Assembly: GCA_905221605.1 (NCBI GenBank)
Contig: CAJNDS010002133.1
Coordinates: 46,365 to 108,864 of the forward strand
From: Symbiodinium natans
Taxonomy: Eukaryota; Sar; Dinophyceae; Suessiales; Symbiodiniaceae
DNA length: 62,500 nucleotides
Reading direction: 5' to 3'
Part shown: positions 19,984 to 30,428 of the stretch, one piece after another
Position numbering within the stretch: position 1 is the stretch's first letter
How the letters are laid out: every line of letters starts with the position of its first letter
Notes under the pieces: model-generated
Seen by the model: the letters and a program-made list of their open reading frames with translations, nothing else
Told to the model about the DNA's origin: nothing
The model's database searches: none
Translations under genes and position numbers: made by a program

Positions 19984-20071
19984 GCTTTCGGAGGAGTGGT
20001 ACTATTTGCTTAAGATTTTTTTTATGTTTTGTCTATGCTTTCGGAGGAGTGGTACTATTTGCTTAAGAACT
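19984..20071 (+). repeat. Direct repeat of about 33 bp
   Basis: GCTTTCGGAGGAGTGGTACT followed by ATTTGCTTAAGA appears twice, starting at about 19985 and 20038, separated by an AT-rich spacer. Confidence 0.7.
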
Positions 20072-20100
20072 TTAGGTATCTTATATTTTGTTTAGGCTTC

Positions 20101-21437
20101 TTATAAGCAAGTCGTAGAGTGTTCATGCCTGCGGCGAATGGCATCCAAAACCCAAAGCCCTCGAGAGTCCTACAGCTTACGAGTTTTCCTTAAGCCCGAA
20201 GCCTTCGTAAACTCTCTAAGCCAGGTTGTACCCTTAAAGCCCTTATAGCTCCTTTTTGGGGTTCCTTACAAACTTCGCAAGATAAACTTTGCAGGCCAGA
20301 TTAAGCCTCAACTTTTCGGGGGTTCCAGGGGTTGGGGCCCGTGCTTGCTCCGGGGATCCGGGCGCCAGTGTAAGGCTTTTTGGGTGTCTCTTCTTGGCCA
20401 CATTTTTGGGTTCGAGTCCTATAGACCCCAAACACAAACCACCAAACCCTAAGAACATTTTGGGCTTCCTTTGAAAGCCCCCAGATCCTAACTAAACGTT
20501 GCCGCTCCTGAGGCTTGTTTTGAGGGGACTTCTTAGGTTCTTGTTACAGGGATTTGGGTTCAGGGTTTAGGGTTTGAAGGTGGTTTTAGTGTATGCAGGT
20601 CTTGCACGGCTCTTTGGGCTTAGAGGGCTGAGGGTTGGGCGTTGTGGCGCCTTAATCAGTGCGTTCCTTCTTGAGTGAGACCCTAACCCGAACCCTAAAC
20701 CCTAAACCCTTTTAAGAGAGGGTTTGCTGTCTCGGCCTTGAAACTTCGCGTTGCGGCACATAAAGCGCCTCTTTTGCGCGCGCGTGCACACCCTGTTGCC
20801 TTGCACCTGCAGGGTTCATGTACCTGTATTGCAGATACCTGGGCCTCAAAAGGTACGCTGTATAGGGCCCAAGTATCAAATTCTGTGGACGCGGACCTTA
20901 ACTCGAAGGCTCAGCGGCATCCGTTGTTGAACTGACCGTCCCCGTTCTCCTGGCAGCACCAGCCCCTTGAATCGCAAAGCCCAAGACCTCCAAAGCCTTC
21001 GGCACCAGCAAAGAGTACACAATGAAACGAACAGTAGCCGTTGTCGTAAGAGTCATGACCTTGGGTCATACTAAGAACTATGTAGCGGTAAGTTAGAGAA
21101 AAGCGCCAAAGCCCTGTCAGGCCTAGAGCCTGAAGGTTATATCACTAGTCCCAGAGGGGTCACCTGCAAGCAAACCAACTGCAAGTCCATAAGCAAGCAG
21201 CGTCCCAAGTAACCATGTCAACTCAGAAGCCCTTGATTTCCGCCCTCAAACCAGCAGCCCTCCATTTAACTCTCTTCTCGTCCCGAGCGCGCAGAGCCTA
21301 GCCCCAAAACCCAAAACCCCTAAACCCTGAACCCTAAACCCCGGAAACCTTAAACCCTAAACCCCTAAAACCCTAAAACCCTAAAACCCTAAACCCCTAA
21401 ACCCCTAGACCCCTAGACCCCTACAGCCCTAACCCCC
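20101..21437. other. Long stretch without a supported gene
   Basis: Unique, moderately GC-rich sequence with short frames only. CCCTAAA/CCCCTAAA units lie at about 21300-21430. Confidence 0.4.
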
Positions 21438-21504
21438 TCACAAATTCCCCGACAGTCTCCACGCTTCCTTGTCGTAGTTTGGTCCGTTGCCCGGCTCGAG
21501 CTTC
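21438..21504 (-). CDS. Candidate terminal exon
   Basis: After a CTCAG acceptor-like site, the frame reads KLEPGNGPNYDKEAWRLSGN then Leu and TGA. The composition is convincing for protein; the family is not recognised. The upstream array (21510-21640) would be the intron. Confidence 0.35.
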
Positions 21505-21507
21505 CTG

Positions 21508-21715
21508 AGTTTAGGGTTTAGGGTTTAGGGTTTAGGGTTTGGGGTTTGGGGTTTGGGGTTTAGGGTTTAGGGTTTAGGGTTTAGGGTTTAGGGTTTAGGG
21601 TTTAGGGTTTAGGGTTTAGGGTTTAGGGTTTAGGGTTTAGGGAGTCTTAGGGTTCGGGGGTCTAGGGGTTTAGGAGTTTAGGGGTTAAGGGGGTTTCGGG
21701 TTTAGGGTTTATAAC
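21508..21715. repeat. (TTTAGGG)n array
   Basis: About 19 near-perfect units from 21508 to 21640, then degenerate TTTAGGGG/TTCGGGG variants to about 21715. The sequence from 21716 to 22760 has no supported gene. Confidence 0.9.
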
Positions 21716-22760
21716 TGCACTTTCATGGGATCCCCAGACAAGGAACCCCTTGAGTATAGTAGGAATGTAATCAGAAATACACCTACCAGGGTCCTTACTT
21801 ATCACTAGGATGGCCCTTCAAACCCTCTGAACAAACATTGCTCAGTATGACCCTCTTAAAACACAATCAGGGAAGATATGAAATATCCCAAGGGCCTACC
21901 CAGACTGGGATCTTTAAGGAGTGTTAGGGTTTGGGGGGTCTAGGGGGGCTGAGGTTTAGGGGGTGAGGGGATTGGGGGATGAGGGTTTAGGAGTCTTAGG
22001 GTGTAACTAGGGGTGTTTCGGGGTTTAGGGGATTAGGGTGTAGGGCTGAGGGATAGGGCTTTCAGGAGCTTAAGGAGCTTAAAAATTTTAGGGAGTTTAA
22101 GGTTTGGAACTTGAGGGTTTAGGAAATAGCGGTCCCCCGCAACACAAGCCTCTGAAGTTCCAGCCATGTGCTTGTCACCCGGCTTGAATCACAGATCGAA
22201 CACTACGATTGAAGCACTCGTGTTCGTTTACGTGCCTCATGAATATCCGCCTCAAGTTATCTAACACGCAGCACCTCCTGTCAATGTGTATGTGCAGTCA
22301 AGTTCGACTATATCTCTACTACTCCTCAACCCATCCACACCCATAAGCAAGATGCATGTGAAGGGGAGACAAACTACAGTAAGGAAGAGTGGATCACCCC
22401 CCTCATTCCACCACGGGCCCCTAAAACCATGGGACACTACCCCATATACTAAGTTTCCTCCCCATACACGGGAGATGCGGATATCAAGACGGAACAATCA
22501 GTGGGAGTAAAGCACGTCGTACCCGGTATCAATGTAAGTGAGGTGTGGGAGGTGTAGAAGTGAGAAAGCAACCTGAATTCCGCCGGCCTGAATTCACATG
22601 GGCAGTTTGATGGGTTCCTAGGGTGACACGGGCCCTTTCAGCTCATTTAGTGTGCGTAGGACCATATTACAGACAGGGACACGTTCCAAACCGAAGCTTG
22701 GACAAGCTTCACCCGAAACCCGTTTGTGAGGTCAGACTCTGAACCTAAACTCCTAAACCT

Positions 22761-22880
22761 TACTGGTTCATGGGTAGTTGAAAGTGGGTTTAGAAGTAGG
22801 GCAACTATAGTCATAACTGGTTATGGCCTTCTTCACGGCACATATACCCTTGCTTAGAACCGCCCATGAGCCTCCAAGTA
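22761..22880. mobile_element. MITE family A, copy
   Basis: TACTGGTTCATGGGTAGTTG at one end and CCCATGAGCCTCCAAGTA at the other are inverted. The centre contains ATAACTGGTTATGG, an inner palindrome. Confidence 0.6.
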
Positions 22881-22887
22881 AACTACC

Positions 22888-23029
22888 CAAACCGCCAAGC
22901 GGCTGGTAGATCCGCCACTTCTTGCCGCCATCCTTCGCACATCGACGCCGCCTCCGTCCGCCATCGTAGCCACGGACGTAGACTTTCTGGGGCTGCCGGC
23001 GTCGGCCTTCGAACCCGAAGGGTCCATGT
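22888..23029 (+). CDS. Candidate exon, Pro/Ala-rich
   Basis: A long open frame: TAKRLVDPPLLAAILRTSTP, then PPSAIVATDVDFLGLPASAF and EPEGSMY. The central IVATDVDFLGLP looks like a core beta-strand and loop. The frame remains open to about 23,098, so the exon end is uncertain. It follows directly after the MITE at 22761-22880. No family is recognised. Confidence 0.4.
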
Positions 23030-24750
23030 ACCCATGTAGTGGAAAAAATTGGGCCGAAAAGGGGGTTCGCATAGCTTTAGGGCTCAAGTGTATACTATAG
23101 AAGTACATGGACCCGTCTGACAGCGTCTACTTGAAATCTCATGAGACTTAGTAACTACTTATAGCTGGGCTTATAACCTTGCTTATCATCCCTCCAACTG
23201 GAGCTACTTGGGTTACCCCACCTAGAGTTATAAACCCAGCTATAAGTAGCTACTCAGTGCAAGTATGCCTGCGACGAGAACAGCTGCAAATGCATAGCTT
23301 GCGCTTACGAAAACTATCGTGTTTGCTTTTCCTCGTGCAATGATTGCGACTGTGGCCAGTACTTGCCGTTATCTGACAGAGGTCTACACGCGGGGTCAAT
23401 AGGACAAGGGAGGTCGGTAGCCCAGCCATTTGTTCCCTAAACTAGAGGTACCCTTTCGTAGGTTCACGAAGGAATACAGCACTTGGGGTACACACCTCTA
23501 TTGTTCAAACACATATCCCGATAACACAGAGAGAGAGAGAGGAAGCTTTGTGGGGTACAAAGGTAAGAAGCCATGCGCGGACTCGGATTCTGTAGGCTAC
23601 CAGCAGGTTTCGTCCTTGGTTCTAGCCGCAATTCAACACCCTAAGACCCTGAACACCCAAACTCCAAAGCCACAATAATACATCTGACACCCGAAGCCGG
23701 AGCCCTAGACCGTAAACCCTAAACCCTGACCCACAAACCTTTGAATTCTGAAGCACAAGCCGCCTTGGTCGAGTGTCTCTCCAGCAGTGGAGCTTTGCAA
23801 GCAAACCTCCCAAGGCTTCATGTAAGGGTTTAGGGTTTAGGGTTTAGGGTGAGGATTGAGGGTTTGGGGTTTAGGGTTTACACGCGATTGGGGTTTGGGG
23901 CTTAGGGATTCAGGGATTCGGGGTTCAGTATGTGCTTTGCCGGCTGGAATGTTGAGCCCCAGTAACCACAAGCTTGTCGGGTTAGCTCAGGATCCAGGCG
24001 CTGCTGGGGAGGGGGGGTCTGGAGGTACGAGACTGGTTGCCCGGGCCCGGAGACTGCTTTCACTGTTACTGCTCAGCATCTCCTACACCCATTATCTGCA
24101 GTGCCCAACGTTCGGAAAGTCCCGCAGAGAAGTGCTGCATGATGATGGAAAACATATCAAGGTTCAGCTCTTTTTGAAGGGCTGCTGAGGCTGTTTTGAG
24201 CTGTTGCTACAAGAACCTCCACCGTCACGAACCCTTCAACATGCCCTGAGCCCCGGGAGCCCCGAACACCCGAGCCCAGGCCTGTCCGAAGGGCCCGGTG
24301 ACGTCGCGGATGTAGATTTTGAACCTGGAGTTTGGGGGGAGGGTTCGAACCTGGGGGGTTTGGGATTTTGGGGACCGGAGCGGGCGTTTTGCGCGCATAA
24401 GGCTTAGGGTTTAGGTTCCGTGTGGAGGGAGCCCCAGTATTCCGCTTGGGGGATTCACATTTAGAAGGCCTATCTGTCCGTACCTGCGGGGTCTTGGCCT
24501 GTCTGGGTACTAGGTTTAGGGTTTAGGGTTTAGGGTTTAGGGTTTAGGGTTTAGGGTTCCCTTGCCAAAAACCAAGGAGGAATACAGAGACCCCTAGGAT
24601 TCCTCAATCAAAAAAACAGGCCTCCACGGTCGAAGGGGCTGGGATGACCTACTACCCGGTAGCTATCCCCACGGTCCTAGCCCTAAACCCTAAGCCCTAA
24701 ACCCTAAAGCCTACTCTCAACTCAAGCCCCCCCAACCCCCCCCCTCTTAG
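23030..24750. other. Long stretch without a supported gene
   Basis: Contains a degraded family A MITE (about 23120-23260), a short TTTAGGG array (23825-23875), a GA-rich tract at about 23527-23542 and a clean TTTAGGG array at 24508-24558. Frames in 23940-24400 on the plus strand are Pro/Gly-rich and unconvincing. Confidence 0.4.
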
Positions 24751-24830
24751 AGAGGCGCCTCTCCGTGGAAGTCTTCGAGATTCCGATGGAGGCTGCCTTC
24801 TCCCCGGACTCGGCAAAATACATCTGCTGA
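24751..24830 (+). CDS. Candidate terminal exon
   Basis: A C-rich polypyrimidine tract and CTTAG acceptor-like site precede a frame reading RRLSVEVFEIPMEAAFSPDS then AKYIC and TGA. The tract plus acceptor plus protein-like frame is a coherent exon signal. The family is not recognised. Confidence 0.4.
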
Positions 24831-24955
24831 TCGTGCCTGCACCATTGTTGGTGGTCCCGACACCCGAAACCCTAAGGCCCTAAGCCTGAAACCCTCAACC
24901 CTAAACCCTTATTGGTTTCAAGTTACTAAGTATTCATAAAAGTCCAAGATGCTTC

Positions 24956-26107
24956 TCAACAATGACCCAGGTGCAATCGCAGGCATTTGGGGTTGTCGTC
25001 CGGGTCGCTAATGTCGGCAAAGTACATGTTGTGCATGTACTCGTTACCTTGGTGGCCCAGAAACCATGTCATGCTAAGGGTACCCTTTTTTGGGGTTGGT
25101 TCCTTTACAAGGGAACCTTGAACCAAAAAAGGGGCAAAAGGGCACCACTTGGCGACCAAGTTGCAGAGCTTCCGGTCTGTCGTGTACCACCAGTACTGCT
25201 TCATCTGTTCGGAGTAGCTGCTGGACATGTGCGTGCAGTCTCGAAAGACCGGCAGGCAATTTCTTTGGTAGTAGTACACCTTGCCCTGGCCGTCCGGCTC
25301 GTAGCAATCTGGCGATGCCTGGAGGCACTTGTCCTGCTCATTTTTGATGACGTACTCGGTGCCATCACCACATTTGCTCGGGGGGCCTCCCACCCTGCCA
25401 CACTTGCCTCCCAACAGGTTGCTCAGCTTGCACTTCACCTTCAGGGCAGTTCTGCACCAACATCTAAGCCCGAGAGTGCTGAAACATAGTAAGCATAACC
25501 AGGAAACCCTGCAGAGAAACCGAAACGCCAGGTCGAAAGCCTAGAGGATTTGCAATAGCATCTTCATTAACCCAAAGGCATGCGACGGAAGCTCCCGACT
25601 CCCGACTACGTTTGGGGTTCGGGGCTTAGAGCTTAGGGTTTGATGCTGTGCTCCTGATTTGGCAGAACGGCCGCCTTATTGGCAACCTTCTTGCCCTTGT
25701 TGACCACTTGCTTGCCTTTGTTTGCCACATCAGGCGTCACATTTAGAAAGGACTCAGAAAGAATCAACAGCAAGCCCACCATCACTTGAAAGTAGGGGCC
25801 TTAACAAACAGAATAGGGTTTGGGAGGTTACTATCGTATTATTAAAGGACCCGTAAGGGAACACTACTAGTATTTATTCCGACCCCTATAGTATGCTCGG
25901 TTGCTAAACTTACCCTAAACCCTAAACCCTAAACCCTAAACCCTAAACCCTAAACCCTAAACCCTAAACAAGTGCTCAAGCATGCTAGGTTGCTAAACTT
26001 GCTTCCAGGACCGCCCACTTTGTCGGAATAGAACTTCGCCACTTCCTCTGCGCCATCCCCAGCGAAGTTGTCGATCTTGTTGAGGACGTACCTCGACATG
26101 TCTGGGG
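24956..26107 (-). CDS. Cys-rich secreted-type protein gene, multi-exon
   Basis: Three islands on the minus strand probably belong together. The first, about 25996-26107 after a CCCCAG acceptor, reads MSRYVLNKIDNFAGDGAEEV then AKFYSDKVGG. The second, an island within 25633-25782, has DVANKGKQVVNKGKKVANKA. The third and largest, 24956-25438 (160 codons from an in-frame ATG), has 12 or more Cys, in patterns such as CGRVGGPPSKCGDG, CLQASPDCYEPDG and NCLPVFRDC, which suggests a disulphide-bonded extracellular or vacuolar domain. Within this last exon (25083-25135) lies a short palindromic repeat also found at 12028; it adds about 20 in-frame residues between KWC and MTWFLGHQG. The gene could therefore tolerate the repeat or splice around it. 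The family is not recognised and exon joins were not fixed. Confidence 0.5.
25083..25135. repeat. Short palindromic repeat inside coding sequence
   Basis: CCCTTTTTTGGGGTTGGTTCC, a short centre TTTACAAG, then GGAACCTTGAACCAAAAAAGG pair as an imperfect hairpin. It is a relative of 12028-12078 and keeps the reading frame of the Cys-rich exon open. Confidence 0.65.
25797..25893. repeat. Dispersed repeat D, copy 1
   Basis: GGCCTTAA...AGAATAGGGTTT...AAAGGA...TATTCCGACCCCTAT is shared, with indels, with 37727-37826. Non-coding; the type is unknown. Confidence 0.6.
25915..25972. repeat. CCCTAAA array in the Cys-rich gene
   Basis: Eight perfect units between two coding islands of the Cys-rich gene. 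Confidence 0.9.
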
Positions 26108-26409
26108 CGAAGAGGTTTCGGGTTCAGGGGTGCTGAGGCTGTGCTTCTGATATAAGTTCGCTGTCAAGTTCACGAGCCGCCAGCGAAGCCACAGGCCCTC
26201 AATCCCCGGAAGACCCTCGTTCATAGCCCCTCTCCCTCGGAACAGCGAGGCTTCAATTCTTAAGACACCCAGTCCTGAGAGAAAACGTGTAGGCTGCCCC
26301 TTGCCCAAGGAAGCCCCAAAACCTAACCCCCCCGGCCTAAAAACCCTAAACCCTAAGCTGCCCCTACAAACCCTAGAGCCCCGAACCCTAAACCCTAAAC
26401 CCTAAGCCC

Positions 26410-26489
26410 AAGGAGCTTGGCACCCTGGAGGAAAAGCTCGGCCCAGCCAAGTCGTGCTTTGCACCTGATCGTCCAGAACTTCAAACCCC
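26410..26489 (+). CDS. Candidate exon
   Basis: Following a CCCTAAA block, a frame reads KELGTLEEKLGPAKSCFAPD then RPELQTP up to a CCT|GTACTT donor-like site. The family is not recognised. Confidence 0.35.
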
Positions 26490-26733
26490 TGTACTTGGGG
26501 TTAGGGTTTAGGGTTTAGGGTGTGGGGTTTGGGGTTTGGGGTTTAGGGTTTAGGGTTGAGGGGCTCGATTTAACCTACAGTTTCATAGGTTGCTTCTACT
26601 GACCTTGTTGAAGGGGCCGGTTCGATCTGGGTGCGGGCTTACTGCGGTCCAGGCTTCGTAAGAGCTGACACTGGCACCCCTACTTCGCTGAAGCTAAACA
26701 AGTTGCAGTTCGGATGTTTCCCCTTATACTAAC

Positions 26734-26840
26734 AGTCCTTCATAGGGGCGATACTAGGGGGGGTACTACATGTTTACTACTGACCGTCCTTAATAGGGGT
26801 GATGATGGGCTGGGGGTTACTATATTCCCTATGAAGGACT
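26734..26840. mobile_element. Inverted-repeat element of about 107 bp
   Basis: AGTCCTTCATAGGG and CCCTATGAAGGACT are a perfect 14-bp inverted pair. The interior has a second partial copy (GTCCTTAATAGGGGTGATG). A C-run follows at about 26886-26910. Confidence 0.55.
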
Positions 26841-28136
26841 CTTTGTCTAAGGTGGAACATCCCAAAGTCGCAGGCTGGATCGATGAGCCCCGCCCCCCCC
26901 CCCCCCCCCCCCTCCCCAACAAAAACCCGAAACACCCAGGCCCTCCGACTCCCCAAAACCCTACAAACCCTACAAACCCTACAAACCCTCAAAACCCTCA
27001 AAACCCTAGCCTAAGAACCCCAAAAAGCCTTAAAACCCTAAAAACCCTAAAACCCGAAAAAGCCTAAAAGCCTCAAAAAGCCTCAAACCCTAACCCTGAA
27101 GCCCCCTAAGCCCGGGACCTGAGCTTCCGGTTGCTGAACTTGAAGACGCATTTAATGGACGTAGCTGAGCCTCCGATCTTCACCTGGACTTGAAGGCTCA
27201 CGAGTAGCTAAGTATCCTTAACAATGTCATAACCAATTGTAAATATGGTTCCTCGACTTATAACCTGATATGGGGCTGTATAACAACCCCGATGGAAACC
27301 TGCTGGTCCCGAAAATGTTATCGTTTTTTTCTCCTTCTCGTTTTACAGTGTATGCGCACAAAACACCGTATTGTTGGCTAGAATTCTTATCGTTTTACAG
27401 CGTTTGCTTATGAAAGGGAATGCTTCGGAGCACTTGGTTGGTTTGCATTCCGAAGCCTTGGATCTAGGTGGCTTCAACATCGAGCCTACAGCCGTGGGTT
27501 TCAGGGTTCATAACGGGTGTATTTAGGTGCTAGGCCCCAAACCTGAACAACCCATCCTGAAGACGCAAGGCTCTTGATTCAAACCCAAACCTGCGCGGAA
27601 ACGCCAGCCACAGTGAGGTTTCCGAGGGCGCTTCACCCGGCGCACAATTCAACCACCAGGCCTCCAGAGACACCCCAAGACCAGAGTCACCACAGGGCAC
27701 GCATCTTCAACCCTGGAATGGTCCAGGTCCTTCAACAAACCCCATCGTGAACAGAAAGTTATCGTTCTGGCTATTGTTTTGTTATCGTTTTTGACCTAAA
27801 GAATTAGGGGTGTGAGGGGTGTAAGGGGTGTTAGGCGGGTAAGGGGCCACACACCAAAAACCCTGCAGAAAGTTATCGTTTTGTTTTACTCCTTATCGTT
27901 TTACAAGCTAAACGATACTCGGGCGCACTCCTTTCTAAACCGCAAGCCGCGGGGTTCTTATACAACCCCATATGACTACCCATGAACCTCCGAGCGTGTC
28001 CCCTCGGAGTCTCTGGTTTTCGGGTTTAGGCGTCGGGGTTTATAGGGGTTAGGGTGTTTAAGGCGCTTAAGGTTTTAGGGCTTGGGGGTGTTTAGGGCTT
28101 CCTGAAAACCCCCTGGACTGAAGAACGCTGCACAGG
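26841..28136. other. Stretch without a supported gene
   Basis: Holds CCCTACAAA/CCCTAAAA units at 26950-27090 and, at 27315-27910, six dispersed copies of TTATCGTTTT-like sequence (about 27319, 27388, 27760, 27781, 27874 and 27894). No exon could be supported. Confidence 0.4.
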
Positions 28137-28187
28137 TCTCTATCTACGATGACAGGCTAGGTCTCTGTCTACGATGACAGGCTTGCT
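28137..28187 (+). repeat. Tandem duplication of about 26 bp
   Basis: GTCTCTATCTACGATGACAG then GCTAG is followed by an almost identical copy, GTCTCTGTCTACGATGACAG then GCTTG. Confidence 0.75.
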
Positions 28188-28230
28188 TGGCAGGCCCAAG
28201 CACCTCTGTTCCTCAAACTTCCGATTGCAA

Positions 28231-28318
28231 ACACTAAACCCTAAACCCTAAACCCTAAACCCAAAACCCTAAACCCTAAACCCTAAACCCTAAACCCTAA
28301 ACCCTAAACCCTAAACCG
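28231..28318. repeat. CCCTAAA array
   Basis: Twelve units, nearly perfect. Confidence 0.9.
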
Positions 28319-28580
28319 CATCGCGACAAGGATTTCCCTGAGCCGCTCTCCGCGAAACCCTGATAAGCCACGAATCCCAAACCCCGAAACCTAAAGCGCA
28401 TGGTTTAGGTGTCAGGGCCTACCCAGAGGAGTCTGTTTACCCCATACCCCTGCAAAGAAATGAGCACGCACCTTGAATATTGGGCATTTATACCCCACGT
28501 GATAAGTTTCGGCGACCCGCCATATGACAGGTACCCCAAAACTGGATCTAGAAATCACAAGCCCCATCCAAACAAAGGCT

Positions 28581-28670
28581 ACCTGGGACCCTATTTACCT
28601 ACAGTTTTAACTTATGCCTACTAAGTAGGGGGCACTTGCTACTAATCTGTAGGTAAATAGGGCCCCAGGT
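28581..28670. mobile_element. Hairpin element, 90 bp, arms of about 24 bp
   Basis: ACCTGGGACCCTATTTACCT then ACAG, and CTGTAGGTAAATAGGGCCCC then AGGT, are near-perfect inverted arms around a 42-bp centre. It may be a compact MITE or a transcribed hairpin. Confidence 0.65.
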
Positions 28671-28864
28671 ACTCTGTGTTTCGGTTTAGGGATCTATCTG
28701 GTTTTAGAAGGTCATAGGAACTTTTGCCGGGCATTGCATAGGGTAGTATTTTCAGACAGGGGCTCCCTGGTTGCAGGGTTTAGGGCTTAGGGCTAGGGTT
28801 GAGGGTTTAGGGTTTGGGGTTTAGGGCTTAGGGTTTAGGGCTTCGGGCTTAGATTAGGGCGTAC

Positions 28865-28938
28865 CTCGGCGTCGAAGCCCACGCCCGCGGTGTTCAAGAA
28901 GAAGCCGATGCCCTGGCTGCCAGACAGCGAGATGCCAC
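28865..28938 (-). CDS. Candidate internal exon, Gly-rich
   Basis: A frame reading GISLSGSQGIGFFLNTAGVG then FDAEV ends at an excellent GAG|GTACGC donor. Probably the same gene as 29110-29188, which reads ATEVVGQIGGLLDVAGVDID. The two exons share a hydrophobic, Gly-rich style. The family is not recognised. Confidence 0.45.
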
Positions 28939-29109
28939 CTTACTGGGGTTGAAAGGTTCGGGGTGCCAGTTGTCGGTTTTCAGGGTTTAGGGGTTTCGGG
29001 TTGCTGGCTGAGTCTCTTCTGTAGGGTCGGAACAACGGCCTCTGTTTTTACTTTAGACTCTTATTGGAGGGGCTTAGAGCGCTCAACAAATAGAAAGGTT
29101 GCATGCTCA

Positions 29110-29188
29110 GCACCTAAGCTGCTGTCGATGTCGACGCCCGCCACGTCCAGCAGCCCACCAATCTGGCCCACAACCTCGGTCGCTGGCC
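29110..29188 (-). CDS. Candidate exon upstream of 28865
   Basis: Minus-strand frame EVVGQIGGLLDVAGVDIDSS, protein-like, about 170 bp upstream of the exon at 28865-28938. It is preceded on this strand by the long CCCTAAAA array. Confidence 0.35.
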
Positions 29189-29214
29189 ATATACCCGAAA
29201 ATCCAAGACTCTAA

Positions 29215-29575
29215 AACCCTAAAACCCTAAAACCCAAAAACCCTAAAACCCAAAAACCCTAGAACCCTACCCTAAGACCCTAAAACCCTAAAACCCTAAA
29301 ACCCTAGAACCCTAGAACCCTAAAACCCTAAAACCCTAAAACCCTAAAACCCTAAAACGCCTAAAACCCCTAAAACCCCTAAAACCCCTAAAACCCCTAA
29401 AACCCTAAAACCCTAAAACGCCTAAAACGCCTAAAACCCCTAAAAACCCTAAAACCCTAAAACCCCAAAAACCCTAAAACCCCTAAAACCCCTAAAACCC
29501 CTAAAACCCCTAAAACCCCTAAAACCCCTAAAACCCCTAAAACCCCTAAAACCCCTAAAACCCCTAAACCCCCTC
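29215..29575. repeat. (CCCTAAAA)n / (CCCCTAAAA)n array, 360 bp
   Basis: The longest array of 8-9-bp units in the window. Translation gives a simple Gly-Phe-Arg repeat, which is not a gene. Confidence 0.95.
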
Positions 29576-30428
29576 AACCTCATGGGCTTTCGCGAACGGA
29601 AAAAAGCTGCTGCGTTGCGAGCCCCGCGCACACTCTGCACGATGGAGTCCACGAAGGAGCCCATATCCTGTACTGAACTTCCGGAACCCTAGCAAAAATC
29701 AGAATCTTGGCTGTTTCTTCGGAATTGCAGTACCCAAATATCAAAAATGACTCCCCAGAATCCACAAGTATCCGCGGAGAAGTAGAAGTAGAGCCCGGGA
29801 AGATGGGAGGTTGCCTGGACAGCACGGTAGATGACGGATTTTGGAGGGGAGTTTAGAAAGCTTGCTTGGACAACGTTATGGCCGTTCGTCTGTTTAAGCA
29901 CTGACAATAGCTATTTAGAACTCTTTCATAACGTCGCATTAGCTGCACTTGTTCAATTCAACCTTAACTATTCGAAACAAAACTTAACCAATTTCACTTC
30001 ATATTGAATTGCTGGAACTATTTTACGGTTTTTTTGTATGGCGGTTGTTCGAAATTGCTTCACGGGAAAACGACCATTCTTCGCGAAACGCTATTTGTCT
30101 TTCGCGGGCCCATCGCGGACTTTCGCGGCGGAGCCTATCTTACACACGTAGTAGATACTAGAGCTATGATATATATATATATATATACATATAAATATAA
30201 AAATATATATATATATGTATGTATATCATGTATATTGTATATCCATGTTTCACAGAAGGCCTGCACCAGGGAAAACAATCTCTCTAAAGTCTAAAGTAGC
30301 ATGTGGCAAATCTTCCCAAAATCGAAAACCCGAAAGCCTGAAAAAAACCCTAAGCCCTGGGCTTCAAACCCTCAGCCCTAAACCCATCCACAGTGCATCG
30401 ATTCTTTGGATTGCCAAGCCCTTTCTCT
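29576..30428. other. Region downstream of the transposase-like gene
   Basis: No supported gene. It contains a TA-rich microsatellite (about 30170-30235) and the left copy of a 52-bp direct repeat (30078-30129). Confidence 0.45.
30078..30129 (+). repeat. Flanking direct repeat, left copy
   Basis: CTTCGCGAAACGCTATTTGT followed by CTTTCGCGGGCCCATCGCGG and ACTTTCGCGG is identical over about 50 bp to 36372-36421. The two copies bracket the transposase-like gene and its possible partner, so they may mark the ends of one mobile unit. Related TTTCGCG words recur at about 33418-33460. Confidence 0.7.

Noticed and set aside
29449-29664. Gly-Phe-Arg repeat frame
   Set aside because: Translation of the CCCCTAAAA array.
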